A stretch of 64,000 bases of DNA. Origin: Datisca glomerata (Eukaryota; Streptophyta; Magnoliopsida; Cucurbitales; Datiscaceae). The stretch's first letter is position 1. Each line of letters begins with the position of its first letter. The DNA lies in NCBI GenBank assembly GCA_003255025.1, contig QANY01004982.1:620591-684590 (forward strand), read 5' to 3'. Both the position numbers and the translations under genes were made by a program. The notes beneath the pieces were generated by a model. That model was given only the letters and a program-made list of their open reading frames with translations, had not been told where the DNA came from and ran no database searches. Shown here piece by piece: positions 33,025 through 46,245 of the stretch.

Positions 33025-36000
33025 TGTCTCTATCTCCTCTCCCAACTATTCTTAACGCGAACAAATTTATTGGTGAAAATTATGTGGATTAGAAATGAAA
33101 TCTTGATATCATGCTAACGGTAGAAAATCACAAGTTCGTGCTCACTACCCCTTGTCCCCTTGAGCCTATTGCTGAATCGACTCAAGAGGAAAATGAAATC
33201 TTGATATCATGTTTATGCTTCTTGGTTGCATTCTGATGAGATCGTCAGATGTTACATCTTGGCATCTATGAGCAATGTGTTGCAACAACAACATCAGAAC
33301 ATTGAGACCGTCACTGATATGATGTTGAACATCACTGAAATGTTTAGAGATCAGGGTCATCAAGTTAGATAGACAGTTGTATGCTACTCCATGAACTGCA
33401 GGATGGAACCTGGAACCCCTGTCAGAGAACATATGATGATGATCATTAGTTATCTGAATGAGATGGAGATTATGGGTGTTAAGGTTGATGGTGAGATTCA
33501 AGTGGATATGATACTAGAGACTTTGACTAGTACCTTTGAGAAACCCAAGCTTAATTATTCGATGAATAAGCTGAAGTACTCACTTCCTGAGCTCATAAAG
33601 GGGTTGTAAGCTGCTGAGACTCTGTTTCTGAAGTGAAGAGAAAGTCTGGAGAGGCTAACTTTACTGAAAGAAAGCCTTCCACCTCAGAAACAGAGAAGAG
33701 GTCCAAGGAAAGTGAAGAAGCAAAAGCCAAGAGTACCGTGAAAGTAGATAAGCGTCATCACTGTGGAGTTGTTGGTCATTGGAAACACAACTGCCTAGAG
33801 CATCTCAAAGGGTTGAGATCTAAAGATATAATAATGGTTATTGAGACATGTAATGTAGTTGACTCTACTTTATCTTAGACTGTAGACTCTAGGGCTACTA
33901 ACCATATATGTTGCTCCCTACAGGGGTTCAGGGAAGTCAGAAGGCTTAACGAGGGTGAGTACAACTTCCGATGGGGTAATGGAGCACTAGTATTGGTCGT
34001 ATATATGGAAATATTAAATTATGTTATGAGAAACATTTTATTATTTTACGTGATGTTTATTATATCCCAGTTTTTTGGAAGAATCTTATTTCTATTGGTG
34101 CATTAATTGAGCAAGGGTTTGATCTTAAATTCATTGATAAAGATATTGATATTTTTATAAATGAATGCATAATTATTATTGCACACATATTTAATAAATG
34201 ATTTCATGTAAAATCAATAGTTCTAATGATATGTGACACTGAAATGAATAAGGATTCATAAAAGAATAGTAAAAGGTTGAAGTATGACTCAACCGATTTA
34301 ATCTACTTGTTGCACTTAAGCCTTGGGCATATTAGCCGGACAGGATTAAAAGACTTGTCAATAATGGTCCTTTGCAAACTTTAAGTGTGGGATTACTACC
34401 CATATGTGAATCATGTATTGAATGCAAAATGACCAAGAGACCTTTTTCAGTAAAAAGATGAAAGAGCACCTCAATGCCTTGAACTCATACATAGTGATGT
34501 ATGTGGGCCATTGAATATCTAAGTAAGAGGAGGTTATGAATACTTCGTAACCTTCACTTATGACTACCCGCATTTTGGTCATGTTTATCTAATGCATCAA
34601 AAGTCTGAAACCTTTGAAAAGTTCAAAGAGTATAAGGCCTTGGTTGAAAAGCAATTAAAAAAATAAATCAAAACACTACGATTCGATCGTGGTGGAGAGT
34701 ACTTGCTAGGAGAGTTCAAACACTTTCTTAAGGAATAATGTATTCTTTCTTAGCTTACAGCACCTGGTCCGCCACAGCAGAATGGTGTTTTAGAGAGAAG
34801 GAATCGAAGTTTGATGGAAATGGTTAGATCTATGATGCCTCCCATATTCTTTTTGGGGATATGCCTTAGAAACAACGGCATATATTCTGAACCAAGTTCC
34901 GTCGAAGACGGTGCCTGGTACACCATATGAAATATGGTATGGACAAAAGTCGTCTATTAACCATTTTAAAATATGGGGGTACCTAGCACATGTTCTAAAA
35001 TCAAAGACAGACAAGTTGGCTAGTCGTTCAGAATTATGCATGTTCGTAGGAAATCCTAAAGGAATGAATGGGTACATCTTATGACGTGCGACTGACAGAA
35101 AACATTCGTTAGCTCGAATGCTCATTTTCTTGAAGAAGATTACATTAAAAGTGTACAGCTGAGAAGCGCAATTGTGCTAGAGAAATTATTGAGTGGGAGA
35201 ACATCGACTTCCCAATAAAAATTTGTTTCTGATTCAATAATGGAAGAACCACGACAAGAGCCAGAGTCTATGAAGCCTCAATGTAGTGGGAGGGTTGTGA
35301 GACAACCTGAGTGGTATATGTCTTATGGAGAAGCTTTGACAGTTGTCTCAGATAAGGACGTTGATGAACATGTCTCATACTCAAGGCCATGGCTGGTCTT
35401 GAAGCAAACTTATGGTAAGAAGCCATGAACGTTAAGATACATTTGATGTACTCGAACAGAGTCTTGAAACTTGTAGATCCTCCTAAAGGGGTAAACCCGT
35501 AGGATGTAAATGGATCTATATGAAGAAAAGAGGTCCGAATGGGAACGTAAAGACATTCAAAGCTAGGCTAGTAGCCAAAGGCTACACCCAAAAGGAATGA
35601 ATAGACTTTGAAGATACCTTCTCACTAGTGGCTATGCTTAAATCCATCCGAATTCTTTTGTCCATTGTTGCTGCCCTTGATTATGAAATCTGGCAAATGA
35701 ATGTCAAGACTAATTTTCTGAATGACGATCTTAATGAACGCATTTATATGGCTCAATTAGACGGGTTCATGGAGAAAGGTCAAGAGGGAAAGTTTGTGAA
35801 CTGAAGAAGTTCAATCATGGACTTAAGAAAGTGTCACGGTCGTGGAATATTAGATTTGATGAAACTGTTAAGAACTATGATTTTGAATAGTTAGTAGACG
35901 AGTCATGTTTGTAAAAGCTGATACACAAGGGCAAGGTGGTTTTTTTAGTCTTGTACATAGATGATATTATACTAATTGTGAATGATGTAGGAAAATTATC

Positions 36001-36940
36001 TGATGTCAAGACTTGACTTACAAATCAATTTGATATGAAAGGTCTTGGAGAAGATGCATTTGTCTTTGGTATTCATATCTTTCGAGATAGGAATAATAGA
36101 CAATTGGCACTGTCTCAAGCATCTTATATTGATAAGGTGTTGAATCATTTCAGTTGGCAAAACTCTAAGAAAGGATTTCTTTCTTTTAGACATGGAGTCA
36201 GCCTCTGCAAGAAGCAGTCTCCCAAGACTCCTTAAGAAGAGGAAAACATGAGAAAGATTCTCTATGCTTCAGTCGTAGGAATTCTCATATATGTGATGCT
36301 TTACAATAGGTAAGACATTTGCTATGTCGTGGGTGTAATGAGTTTTTTCTAATCTAATCCTAAAATTGGGCATTAGAATTTTGTCAAACATATCCTTAAG
36401 TATCTTAGGAGAACAAAGAATTGCATGCTTGTGTATTCAGGTAGTGACTTGAATATGACAATGTATACTGATTCTGATTTCCAAGTTGATAAGGATTCTA
36501 GGAGGTCCACTTCAGGATCAGTGTTTATCCTGAATGGTGGAATAGTTGTATGGAGAATTATCAAGAAAGCTTGTATTGCTGATTCTAGCATGGAAGTTGA
36601 ATATGTGACAGCTTGTGAAGCTGCAAAGGAGGCTGTATGACTTACGAAGTTTTGAAGACTCTGGAAATTATTCCAGACGCTAACAAGCTCATGACACTTT
36701 ATTGTAATAATAGTGAGGCTGTAGCAAATTCTAAGAAACCTAGAAGCCATAAGAGATTCATACACATAGAATGTAAATATCACCTGATTAGAGAAATTGT
36801 TCAGCGTGGAGATATTGAGGTTATGCATATTTCAACGGTCAATAACCTAACAGATCATTCACGAAGTCTTTAAGCAGTAAAGTTTTTTATGGTCATCTGG
36901 AGGGCTTGGGGATAAGAGATTGTACACGCCTACTTTAGTT
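33025..36940 (+). pseudogene. Ty1-copia gag-pol, Angela/BARE-like, decayed
   Basis: All domains are present in order. Gag starts at 33025 (MSLSPLPTILNANKFIGENY), with UBN2-type gag at 33390-33610 and a CCHC knuckle at about 33755-33795 reading RHHCGVVGHWKHNC, in which the first Cys has become Arg. The protease motif at about 33880-33915 reads DSRATNHIC where DSGATNHIC is expected. Integrase remains include APGPPQQNGVLERRNRSLME at about 34760. RT runs from 35500 (GCKWIYMKKRGPNG, FKARLVAKGYTQKE) to the catalytic loop LYIDDIIL at about 35950. RNase H runs to about 36870 (YTDSDFQVDKDSRRSTSGS, ADSSMEVEYVTACEAAKEAV). Stops and shifts break every domain. The 3' end runs into TCAAGTGGAAAAT, a worn purine tract, right before the LTR. 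The overall plan matches the BARE-1/Angela lineage. Confidence 0.9.
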
Positions 36941-36954
36941 CAAGTGGAAAATTG

Positions 36955-38930
36955 TTGGAATATGTCCATAAAATAACGTGTAATAACTATTTATTTGTAT
37001 TTAATTATTTCTCAGACATTAGTATTATTGATTTTTTATGAATAAATTGAAATTTTTATTTTTTAAATTAAAGTGTTTTGTAAATTACTCTAGTCCTGGA
37101 ACTTTCATCAATGAACGAAGAATGAAGACAAATGCATCTCAAGATGAACTCTTCTGAGAAATTTCAGAACAATATTAGTAGTCTTAGGATCGACTAGGCA
37201 ATCGAATCTGATTACGACTGTTAGGTTGAACCAATGGATGTCAGTCTTGGGGCATGAGAGTGGAGACTCAAACGGTTAACCTAGACATGTTATGAACATA
37301 TTGAATAAACTGATAACAAATTAGTTTAATCCAAAATTGTTTACCTAGCTCTAAATCTAATTGTTACGCATTAAATGTATTTTCATAATTACCTTAATCA
37401 TGATGTGAATACGTAGCTTGACTTAGTTAGTTACGATCTTTGATATTTCAAATGAGTGATTTTGAATTGATGGACAATACCTCAGCTGTTGGGATTGTAA
37501 TTCAAATAAGTTGGAGTTAAGTGATTCACAGATATGAAAATTTATAGTTAGATTGCGAAAGTAATAATATCACCTTATGCTTTATTGATGGGTGTGTGAA
37601 TAAATTAACCCGGCCATATATTCAATGAATTGAGTTATCGATTAAGACTTATGAATTGTACGAGATAATTCACTATTATGATTTTCTTATTCATAGTCAA
37701 TAAATGAGTTAAGGAAATAATAACAAGATGGATAAAAATTGGTAATTTTATATTCCACTCTTGTTACTGATATTCACGATGTGTATTCTGTTAAATTATT
37801 TCGTGGACCGTGAAAATAAAAAGGGTTTATTTTACACCAACAGAAGAGTAGCACGCATGAATCGATAGTTGATTCGGCATCGAAGCTATAGTGAAGTCAT
37901 ACGACGTCAAGATTAAATCGGTTAAGAATTTATGGAGATAAATTCTTCAGGTATTTGAATCCTTAGCTTTGTTTATGTGGGTCTATCCTGTCTCAGAAAT
38001 AGCTCATGAGAACAGTAATAGAGAACCGAAGTAAATTGGATCAAAATGTGTTTTGGGGCTATGGCATATAATTTTCTACACCTATATGTTTTGGGTGATG
38101 TCACTTAATTAGTTAAATGTGATTATTTGTATTGAAATTAATTAGTAAATAATTATAAATTAATTAATTAATTGATAATGATCAATTGAATTGATAAATT
38201 TCGATACAACTTTAACACTGTGGAGATATACAGATTTCTAACAATTTGAATATATAGGGTGAATTTTTAGAAATTTAAAATATATGGGTATATTTGTAAA
38301 TATTAAAAATTAGGTTGTATAAATATCTAATAATAATTTGATTGCAGAGATAGAGATAGAGATCTCATATCAGATACATAGAAAAAAAAGTTTTCTCTCT
38401 AGTGATTGCCACTGAAATAGAGCATAGAAGGGAAAATATTCATTTTTTTCCTTCAATCGTTTTAAGAGCCCACACTCAAATTTCTACACAAATTTCTCTT
38501 GAGATATATTTTTGAAATTAATGGGTAGTTGTTGGTGGATGAAATTCACAAATCGTTCTAAGAGTTCAAGTGCTTGATTCAGATCCTGAAGCTTGAAGAA
38601 CAAGAAGAACGTTCGAAGGAATTCCGCCACTTCAGAAATTCTCTGATACAACGTATATGTGAAAAAATATTTCTAACCTTATATTCTCGTTTAATATCAT
38701 ATATGCATAATCGCACGTTGTTTGGTTTTAAATTATTTAATTCGATTAAATAAGTTAATTGAATTCTTTTTATATTCTGCCCATGAAACGTTCATCCTTT
38801 AGAAGGATCTACAAGTTTCTGATAGGTACATGAATATGATTAAATAAGTTAAATAAATAAAAAAATTTAATATTCCGCCCCGAACCGTTCGTGGTTCAAA
38901 TCTAAGTTTCTTTAATTTCGTCGATGGCCA
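36955..38930 (+). repeat. 3' LTR of the Angela-like copia element
   Basis: Starts TGTTGGAATATGTCC, the usual opening of BARE/Angela LTRs, directly after the purine tract. The segment 37098-37440 matches the 5' fragment at 31130-31490. The right end is placed where the sequence switches to RT coding sequence at about 38930, so its length of about 1.9 kb is inferred. Confidence 0.65.
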
Positions 38931-39660
38931 TGCTTAAATCCATCTGAATCTTCATGTCCATTGCTACTATCTTCGATGACAATACTGCTTTTCTGAATGG
39001 TGATTTTGAAAAGTGCATTTATATGGCTCACCTAGACGGGTTCATGGAGAAAGGCCAAGATGGCATGGTTTATGAACTATTGAAGTCCATTTATGGACTT
39101 AAGCAAGCATCCTGATCGTGGAATATCAGATCCGATGAAATTGTCAAGAACTTTAGTTTTGAACAGTTAGTGGACAAACCTTGTGTGTATAAGCTGATAC
39201 ATGAAGGAAAAGTGATTTTTCTAGTCTTGTACGTAGATGATATTCTATTCATTGGGAATGATGTAAGAAAATTGCATGATGTCAAGATTTTACTTGCAAA
39301 GTAATTTAATATGAAGGATCTTGGAGAATCTGCCTTTGTTCTAAGTATTCAGATCCTTCGGGATCAGAAGAACAGACGATTGTTTCAAGCATCTTATATT
39401 GATAAGGTGATGGATCGCTTCAGTATGCAAGACTTTAAAAGGGGATATATCTTCCTTTCTGGCATGGAGTCAGCCTCTCCAAAGAGTAGTCTCCCAAGAC
39501 TCCTCAAGAAGAGGAAAACATGAGAAAGATTCCCTATGCATTCGCCGTAGGAAGTCTCATGTATGCGATACTTTTCATTAGGCGAGACATTTCCTATGCC
39601 GTGGGCATGGTGAGTCATTTTCAATCTAATCCTGGAATCGAGCATTGGAATGTTCAAACT
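38930..39660 (+). pseudogene. Second RT fragment of the same copia family
   Basis: This is a duplicate of 35625-36380. It reads VAMLKSI at the start, then FLNGDF, IYMAHLDGFMEKGQDG and SIYGLKQAS, with the catalytic loop LYVDDILFIGND intact where the larger copy has YIDD. FNMKDLGESAFVLSIQILRD and SYIDKVMDRFSMQDFKRGY follow. Stops are present (after SI, after QAS and after LLAK). It begins right at the end of the upstream LTR with no gag, protease or integrase between, and breaks off at about 39660. It is a remnant of another insertion or a recombination product. Confidence 0.85.
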
Positions 39661-42600
39661 TAATTTTAGCTAATTTTAAATCCAACTGATCACCACAATT
39701 CCATGGGTAATTTAAACTTTCTTTAGCAACTTCCTTTAAAAATTCAGATTCAATTTTCAATCACAAATAGAAAACCTCAAGCTTTTATTGATTTCGAATT
39801 CGCATTCAGACGTCAAAAAAGAAACTAATGATCTTGTTTGAGGATTCAAGAGAGAATCCAGCCAAAAAATGGGTAATTTAAAAAAATCCAATAAAAAATC
39901 TTTTGAATGTGAGGGTGAGAGCAGACCCTTCAAAAAATGCATCCTGCTAAAAAAATCTTTTGAAGGGTTTGCTCTCATTCTCGTTTTTTTAATGGGCAAT
40001 CTAGTAAAAAAATTGGTAAGTCCATAAAATCCAAGGAGTTTCTTCCTCATCTGTTACCTCCATCTCACGATTTCATCTCAAAGGCAATCTCTCTATCTCT
40101 CTCTATCCTCTCTCCTTCATGATTTCTCTATCTGAAATTCATTGTTTCTCGCTCTAAAAATGGGACATGAGTGTTATTTATGAGGGAGAAAAATGATTGA
40201 ATAGGAAACCATTTTAATGGGGGAAAGAGAAAAGCATGTAAGTTTTGTCATGATTTAATTCCCAACATTCTCCCATGAATCCTCCTTCCATAGCTATGGC
40301 TATGGCCATGGCATTTCTTCAATTTTCCATTTGGGAACCCTAAATCCCAAACCTAAAATTAGTTTTCTCTATCTTACCAATTCTGACCTCTCCTTTGCTC
40401 CTCATGAGAGCGTGATTCTTCTGTGGTGTGAACACAGAGACCACTGCAGCATAAAAGAGAGAGGAGAGAGAGGTAGCAGAGAGAAGAGAGAGAAAATGGG
40501 TTTGTTGAGAGTGAGGCTTTAATTGATGGACACGTCCATGGATAAAAATTTACTCAAAAGCCCATGAAAGATACCACGTTTTTGGCACGTGGTATCACTT
40601 TCGTATATTTTTTAGACGGAAGTCACGGTAAGGTAATTTTTACAAGATTTTAAAGGTCAGGAGGTCAAATGATACAATCGCACAAAGGTCGGGGGTTTCA
40701 CTATAATTAACCCTAAAAAATATTGTATGTAAAAAATGTACATACAATAAGATATTTTTATCTATTATTTTTTCATATTTGATTATGATTATAATATAAA
40801 CATATAAATTTTTATTCTTAAATGATATTAATATTAATTAAAAATGATACATATAATACACGTAAAATTCGCATAGTCTGTCAAAATGATTGAAGACCAT
40901 CCCAGCAGTAATCGAGCACCCATGTGTCCGAAGTAGGTAGAAGATCCAGGCAGAATCGAGGAATAATGTAATTCATACCCTCACCACCTGCTCCCTAGCG
41001 TGAATCACGGGGAAGAAGGAAGGAGAAGAATTTCTAAGAAAATATAGAGAAAATCGATTAATTAAAAGTTTCTCCAAGATTAATTCTCAATCTTTTTTTG
41101 CACAATAAATTTTGTATACTATCATTATAATTTATGAAAAATGACAAAGGAATAACTTAATGTAAAATGAGAAGGTTTTCTTAGGCATGATCGGAGGACA
41201 AAATTGTTAAAAAAAAAGGTTCTCTGTTGCATGCCTCTCTTAATATACTAAATAACGCTTACATGGATTGCACATGGTTGACGTAACTACTATCAAATAA
41301 ACAAAAATCAGCCCCATATGGTACGTAGACACTCAATAGATTATGTATAATATATTTTATGTGTTAATAGAAAGTATAAATAACGCACAGTTTATACATG
41401 CAAATTTAATATTAGATTCATAATATATTTTTAAGATAGGCTTTTCAACTTTCATGCTACCTAAAGTAATTGTTAAAAAATAATAGATTGATTTGAGACT
41501 TATAATTTTCTTATAGTCTGTCTTTTGATAGTTTAGATAATAATAGTTAGGAGAAAAAAGCTTTGCAGATGATAATTCAAACAAAAAACTCTTCTTGAGT
41601 TTAAGGATAATGTAAATAATTTCAAAAACTAGTTACCGTACTAGTGTCCAAAAATATATTTCCTCCTAAGCCTCTTATATATAGTATTGATTATAGATAA
41701 ATTCGCAACTCTTGGACACCCAGATTGTAAGAAGTAGAATGAGTTGAACGTTTCAATTATTATATTATGATCACTTTAAAATATAGCGAATATTTCTATA
41801 CCTCGGTTAAAATATCTCTGTGTTGAACATATAATTTCTATAGTACATACAAATGGGACTAAGATGGGAGAAACATTTTTAGACAAAAATTATCTCACTA
41901 CTTCATAGAATTCCTTAGTTGTCCTTCATAAATGTTAGGATTAATCATTAATAAGTTATTGAATAACTTAAATACAATTACCACAACATGCTTTAACATC
42001 TATAATATGTATAATGAGGCAAAGACGAGAAATATTTTTGGACAATCTTGGAATTTCTTAGTTATCCTTCATAAATGTTAAGATGAATTATTAATAATCA
42101 ATTGAACAACTTAAATACAATTACGATAACATACTTCAAGGTACGTGAATTAAAGCAAGATGCATGAAAAAAATGTAAAATGTTAGTCAATAGTTAGAGC
42201 ATACAGTTAAAAAATAGATTTTGAAATAAATATATATATTTGAACGAAAACATTTGTTATGAATTCTGTAGGCACATAATGCTCTACACAATTTCTTTTT
42301 GCACATATGTTTTACTATTGTAAAGTTAATGTTTTTCATCTCTTGAAATATTACATTCAATAGAATTTTTATGGGTTAATATCCATAAACCCCATGCTCT
42401 TTATCTAAAATTATTTTACTTCCCTAAATTTTGATCTCTGCCCTACTGTCCCTAAAGTCACTATAATCCACATCTTACTCCTCATTATTTCAAAACCCTA
42501 ACCTCTGATTATACCCCTCAACGTGTGTTGCATGTGGGATGCTCTGTAATAGACAAATTTTCCTATCAATTTCTAAAGTTGCAATTTCTGCCATCTTACA

Positions 42601-43021
42601 CTGAAAACTTAACCTCATTCCTCTCTCTGAATTTTCGCTAGTGACCGTATTTTGAAACTCTACTTGGTGGAGATCTAGAGAAAATGGGGGAATTAGGGGG
42701 TCCAAATTTCACAAATCGGCCACTAGGAGCATTCTTTCAGAGATAATCAACGCCACTAGTGTATATCAGGCGGCTCTGACGTTTCGTGAAGGTTTAGCAC
42801 AGTTCATTGTTAGGTTCAAGGTCCTCAACAGGTTGGGTCGTTCGAACGGTACAAGATTCCTCTCACAGTTCTCAAAGTTGGCTTCAACTTTGAATTTGAT
42901 TGTATTATTCTTCTCCTTTACTGCAATTACATGGTTTTTTTTTAGTTTTTTTGTCTTGTTGATTCTCCCCGTCTGCTGATGAACTTCAACTCTTTTTCAG
43001 ACTGGATTGAAGTACAGTTTA
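39661..43021. other. AT-rich intergenic DNA without a recognisable gene
   Basis: No ORF shows a domain. It contains a 19-bp inverted repeat (39917-39976), CT-rich stretches (40080-40140) and, at 40640-40720, a phrase (TCGGGGGTTTCACTATAATT then AACCC) typical of the edge of plant fold-back MITEs, whose other edge I could not find. The stretch 42370-42500 (TTAATATCCATAAACCCC) is similar in style. Confidence 0.55.
39917..39976. repeat. Inverted repeat, 19-bp arms
   Basis: GAGAGCAGACCCTTCAAAA and TTTTGAAGGGTTTGCTCTC pair with one mismatch around a 22-nt loop. Confidence 0.8.
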
Positions 43022-44338
43022 TCTATAATCTGTAATATATATACTATATTAAAAAATGGTTTAAAAGGAAAAAATATGATTCTCTTTTTTGTCATTTAGT
43101 GTCTATTAAAATATAACACAAATTATGCAGTTATTTTCTCATTTAATTTATTTGATAATTTTTTATTTTTATCTAATAATAATTTATTTATAGTTAGTAA
43201 AATAAAATATTTTGATAATATTATGTAATTAGAGACGTGAATATCCGTAAATTAGTTTTAAGATCTTTTATAACTAATATTTAATTTTAATTCAATAATG
43301 ATTTGTTCGTTATAAATTTATATTAAATATTCTCTAATATTTATGTTTTCAGTAACATGAAAATTCATATACATGATTTTATAGAAAGACGTTAATATAT
43401 TTTAAATACGAGAATGTACCTCTTAATATGATATAATTATTTCTTAAGAATATGATAAATTGATAAAATAAAACTATTTTCTATTCTATTCAAATAACAC
43501 TAAAATTTTAATATTATAAACAAGTTATCGTTATTACTATTTTACTTAGTTTAGATGTCTAATAATTTTTAAAGATAATTGTATCTTTATTTCAACGTTA
43601 ATATTAATTTAAAATTACACGTGGTATTAAATATTTGGCTACATTTAAAACTATAATAAATTGAAAGTTGGCATTTAACAATTTAAGCTCATTCACCTAT
43701 TTAATTATTTTGAAGAAATAAAAAAAAATTTTAAATTAATTTTAATGTGATAACTTTTAGAGAATTATAACATTTATAGAAAAGTTATAGAAAAAACTCA
43801 TCGTTCCAATAAATTGTAAATGTACATTGGAAAGTAAATTTATTATTGTAAAAACTTGAATAATTTATTTTAAATATAATTTAATTACAACACATTTTTA
43901 GAGACATTAGTTATGCTATATTTTATATATTAGTATATTTAGTAATTCACATAACATAGTCACAATAAATTTATTAGTAAAAAATAAATTTCAGAATAAA
44001 ACAATTAGGATCAAGTTTAAAATAAAATATGAAATAGATTATTTATCTTTAATGATGTAACCTTTTTTTTAATTTTTAGAGCATATTTCTACTGTATAGT
44101 CTTCATTTTTAAAAAAAAAGTGCATGATATGTTTTACAATATTGTTGAATGAGAATATATCAATAAATAAATAAAATAAGAATATAGCGTTGTCTTAATT
44201 TTACTCAAGTAAATTTAAGACATAAATATAGGGCTAAATGCTTTTTTTCAATTCACATAAACAAATAAAATTATAAGTAATAATCATAGTTACAAATATA
44301 ATATATTTAAATACACATCGCACATGTGTATTGACTAG
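43022..44338 (+). mobile_element. Non-autonomous Helitron
   Basis: The 5' end is TCTATAATCTG ... CTATATTAAAAA, the TC start typical of plant Helitrons, preceded by A. The 3' end is a hairpin, AATACACAT-CGCAC-ATGTGTATT (44310-44332), followed two bases later by CTAG and then T. Insertion between A and T with no target duplication, TC at one end and hairpin plus CTRR at the other is diagnostic of the class. The 1.3-kb interior is very AT-rich and has no RepHel coding sequence. Confidence 0.78.
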
Positions 44339-45005
44339 TCTGATTAAGGGTATAATGATCGAATTATTCATTTGTAGTTTCTAATTGCTCTCCCATGGAA
44401 TTTAATAGAAGCATTCTTATTTTATGTAATTATGATGAAGGAAACTGGTTGTATCTTGAAGAAATAATGAAGAAAGTAAGTTAAGAAGTGAAAGCTTTTG
44501 TAATATCCCTAGTTCATCCTTTGTAATTGTTCTTTAGAGGAAATCAGTACTAATCTTTGGCATTGGGGTGTATGTTTGCTTATATGTTGAAGACAGAAGT
44601 AAAATTAGGAAAAAAAAATCATGTGTCATGCACGTGTCGGACTAACAGACATTTGACGGCCATAAAGTTTTTTATTGATAGAGAAGCTTTAGGGATCAGT
44701 AATGAAGATGTCAAAATTTATAGAGGTAAAGTGATTTTAGGTTAACGTGCAAGAGAATTTTGAGATATTAACCAATTTTTATTGTTTAATTTTCACATGC
44801 GACACACATCCTAAGAAATATTATATTAAATATTGTACAAACAAATATAACGTTTCATATTCTAACTTAATCATTCAGAATTTTTTCAAACAACGTGCAT
44901 CACACTTCTAAATTAACTAATTTATTTAATTCTCTGATTAAGACTTGTGTTATAGTATATATTTTTGAAAGTAGAGCTTATCATTATAATTGCTTTTATA
45001 GAATA
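44339..45005. other. AT-rich spacer between two Helitrons
   Basis: A 62-codon ORF at 44557-44745 shows no recognisable motif; nothing else was seen. Confidence 0.5.
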
Positions 45006-45763
45006 TCTCTATCTCTATCTCTATTATATTAAAAAAGCTTTAAGGGTGAGAAACTTTTTATTTTCTCTTTTACCCTTTAAGTCACCCTAAATATAATATA
45101 AGATTAATTTTTTTTAATTCATTTAAAATTCTATTCACTAATTATTCTTTTACTAAACTTTATCAAATTTAGTATTTTATATTATGTTATTAGGAACGTG
45201 AGTGATCATGCATATGATTTTAGAGATTATTATATCATAAACATTGTTTCAGTCAAGAACAATGAATTATTGTCTATCTCTAAGATTTTTATTGTTGTTT
45301 GGTTTTTTTAGTTTTATAATAAATGTAAAACAATTTTCAATGTCCATTATCGTAGTAAAATAATTTGTCATATTTAGTTTTCTCTTCCCAAATATTTTTT
45401 GTTAGTTTCTTTTCATCTTTTGTTACGATATACGTTTGTTATAATCGTGCATTTTTAATTAAAAAAATTTGTAGATAATTTATCATTTTCCAGATGATGC
45501 GTAGCTTATTCAAGTTTCTTTCTATTTGTAATAGTTTTATTATAAATACATCATCTCTGGGTGATGCATGCCTATTCAAAAAAAATATATTTGCCATAGG
45601 TTATAGTGAGTATGAGAAAACTAACATTATTATTTTGTTTTGTTTTAGATTTATAGCATCTTGAAAGCTAATATATTTATTTCAACGTTCATAATAGTTT
45701 TTAAAACTTATTGTATAATTTTAAAATTCTCCAATACATACAAAACACATGCTTTTCTACTAG
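45006..45763 (+). mobile_element. Second non-autonomous Helitron, worn 3' end
   Basis: The 5' end TCTCTATCTCTATCTC then TATTATATTAAAAAAGC resembles the first Helitron (…CTATATTAAAAAA…TTTAAAAGG) and is preceded by A. The 3' end reads ACACATGCTTTTCTACTAG followed by T. The hairpin is much weaker than in the first copy. The length of 758 bp, AT-richness and absence of genes fit a short family member. Confidence 0.55.
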
Positions 45764-45770
45764 TCAATAT

Positions 45771-46192
45771 TGTACAGGAAAAAATCAGCTGAAGATCTGT
45801 GTGAGCAGATGCAACCAATTAGAAGCAGGAAGGATAGATTGCCACTATGGCCAAACGGAAAGGTTCTTCTGAGCCGCAGATCCCATCGTACCCCATCCAA
45901 CGATTCATATTTAACCAATTGTTGGAAATAGATAAGTTTAGTTTAAAATGATAAGTTTAATCTAGGATGAGTATTCTATTGATTCATCTGATTTAGAGGA
46001 GCTTAACTCAATCATGTAACTAATCAAATGCCTATAAATAGAGGTCAACTGTAAATCAATGATATCAAGGAAAACGAAAGTAATTCAATATTTCTTTATT
46101 GAGAACTCTCTCTCTCTCTCTCTCCCCCTCTCCCTCTCTCTCTCTCTTTAATATTCTTGTTCTTTTTTAGAGTGAGAAAATTTTCCTTTACA
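45771..46192 (+). repeat. 5' LTR of the Tat element
   Basis: Starts TGTACAGGAAAAAATC and ends CCTTTACA. The TATA box TATAAATA at 46033-46040 lies in GCCTATAAATAGAGGT. A CT-rich run at 46107-46150 is longer than in the 3' LTR and explains most of the length difference. Confidence 0.93.
46033..46040 (+). promoter_or_regulatory. TATA box in the 5' LTR of the Tat element
   Basis: TATAAATA followed by GAGG, the strong plant core-promoter form; the same core is found in both LTRs of the tandem-repeat element at 19764-24909. The 3' LTR copy of the Tat element has decayed to TAAAAGTA. Confidence 0.75.
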
Positions 46193-46214
46193 TTTTGGTA
46201 CTTTTATTGAGAGC
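46193..46214 (+). other. Primer-binding-site-like motif of the Tat element
   Basis: TTTTGGTACTTTTATTGAGA directly follows the 5' LTR. The tRNA it would pair with is not identified here. Confidence 0.55.
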
Positions 46215-46245
46215 CGAGAGTTATTACTCAAGAAGATAATTGAAA

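Noticed and set aside
38790..38840. Inverted 24-bp match between the LTR tail (CCTTTAGAAGGATCTACAAG) and the copia pol at about 35465
   Set aside because: A single short match with one mismatch, partly a small palindrome. It may reflect family-specific LTR sequence or chance; too little to call a rearrangement.
44557..44745. 62-codon ORF between the Helitrons
   Set aside because: No recognisable motif and no supporting context.
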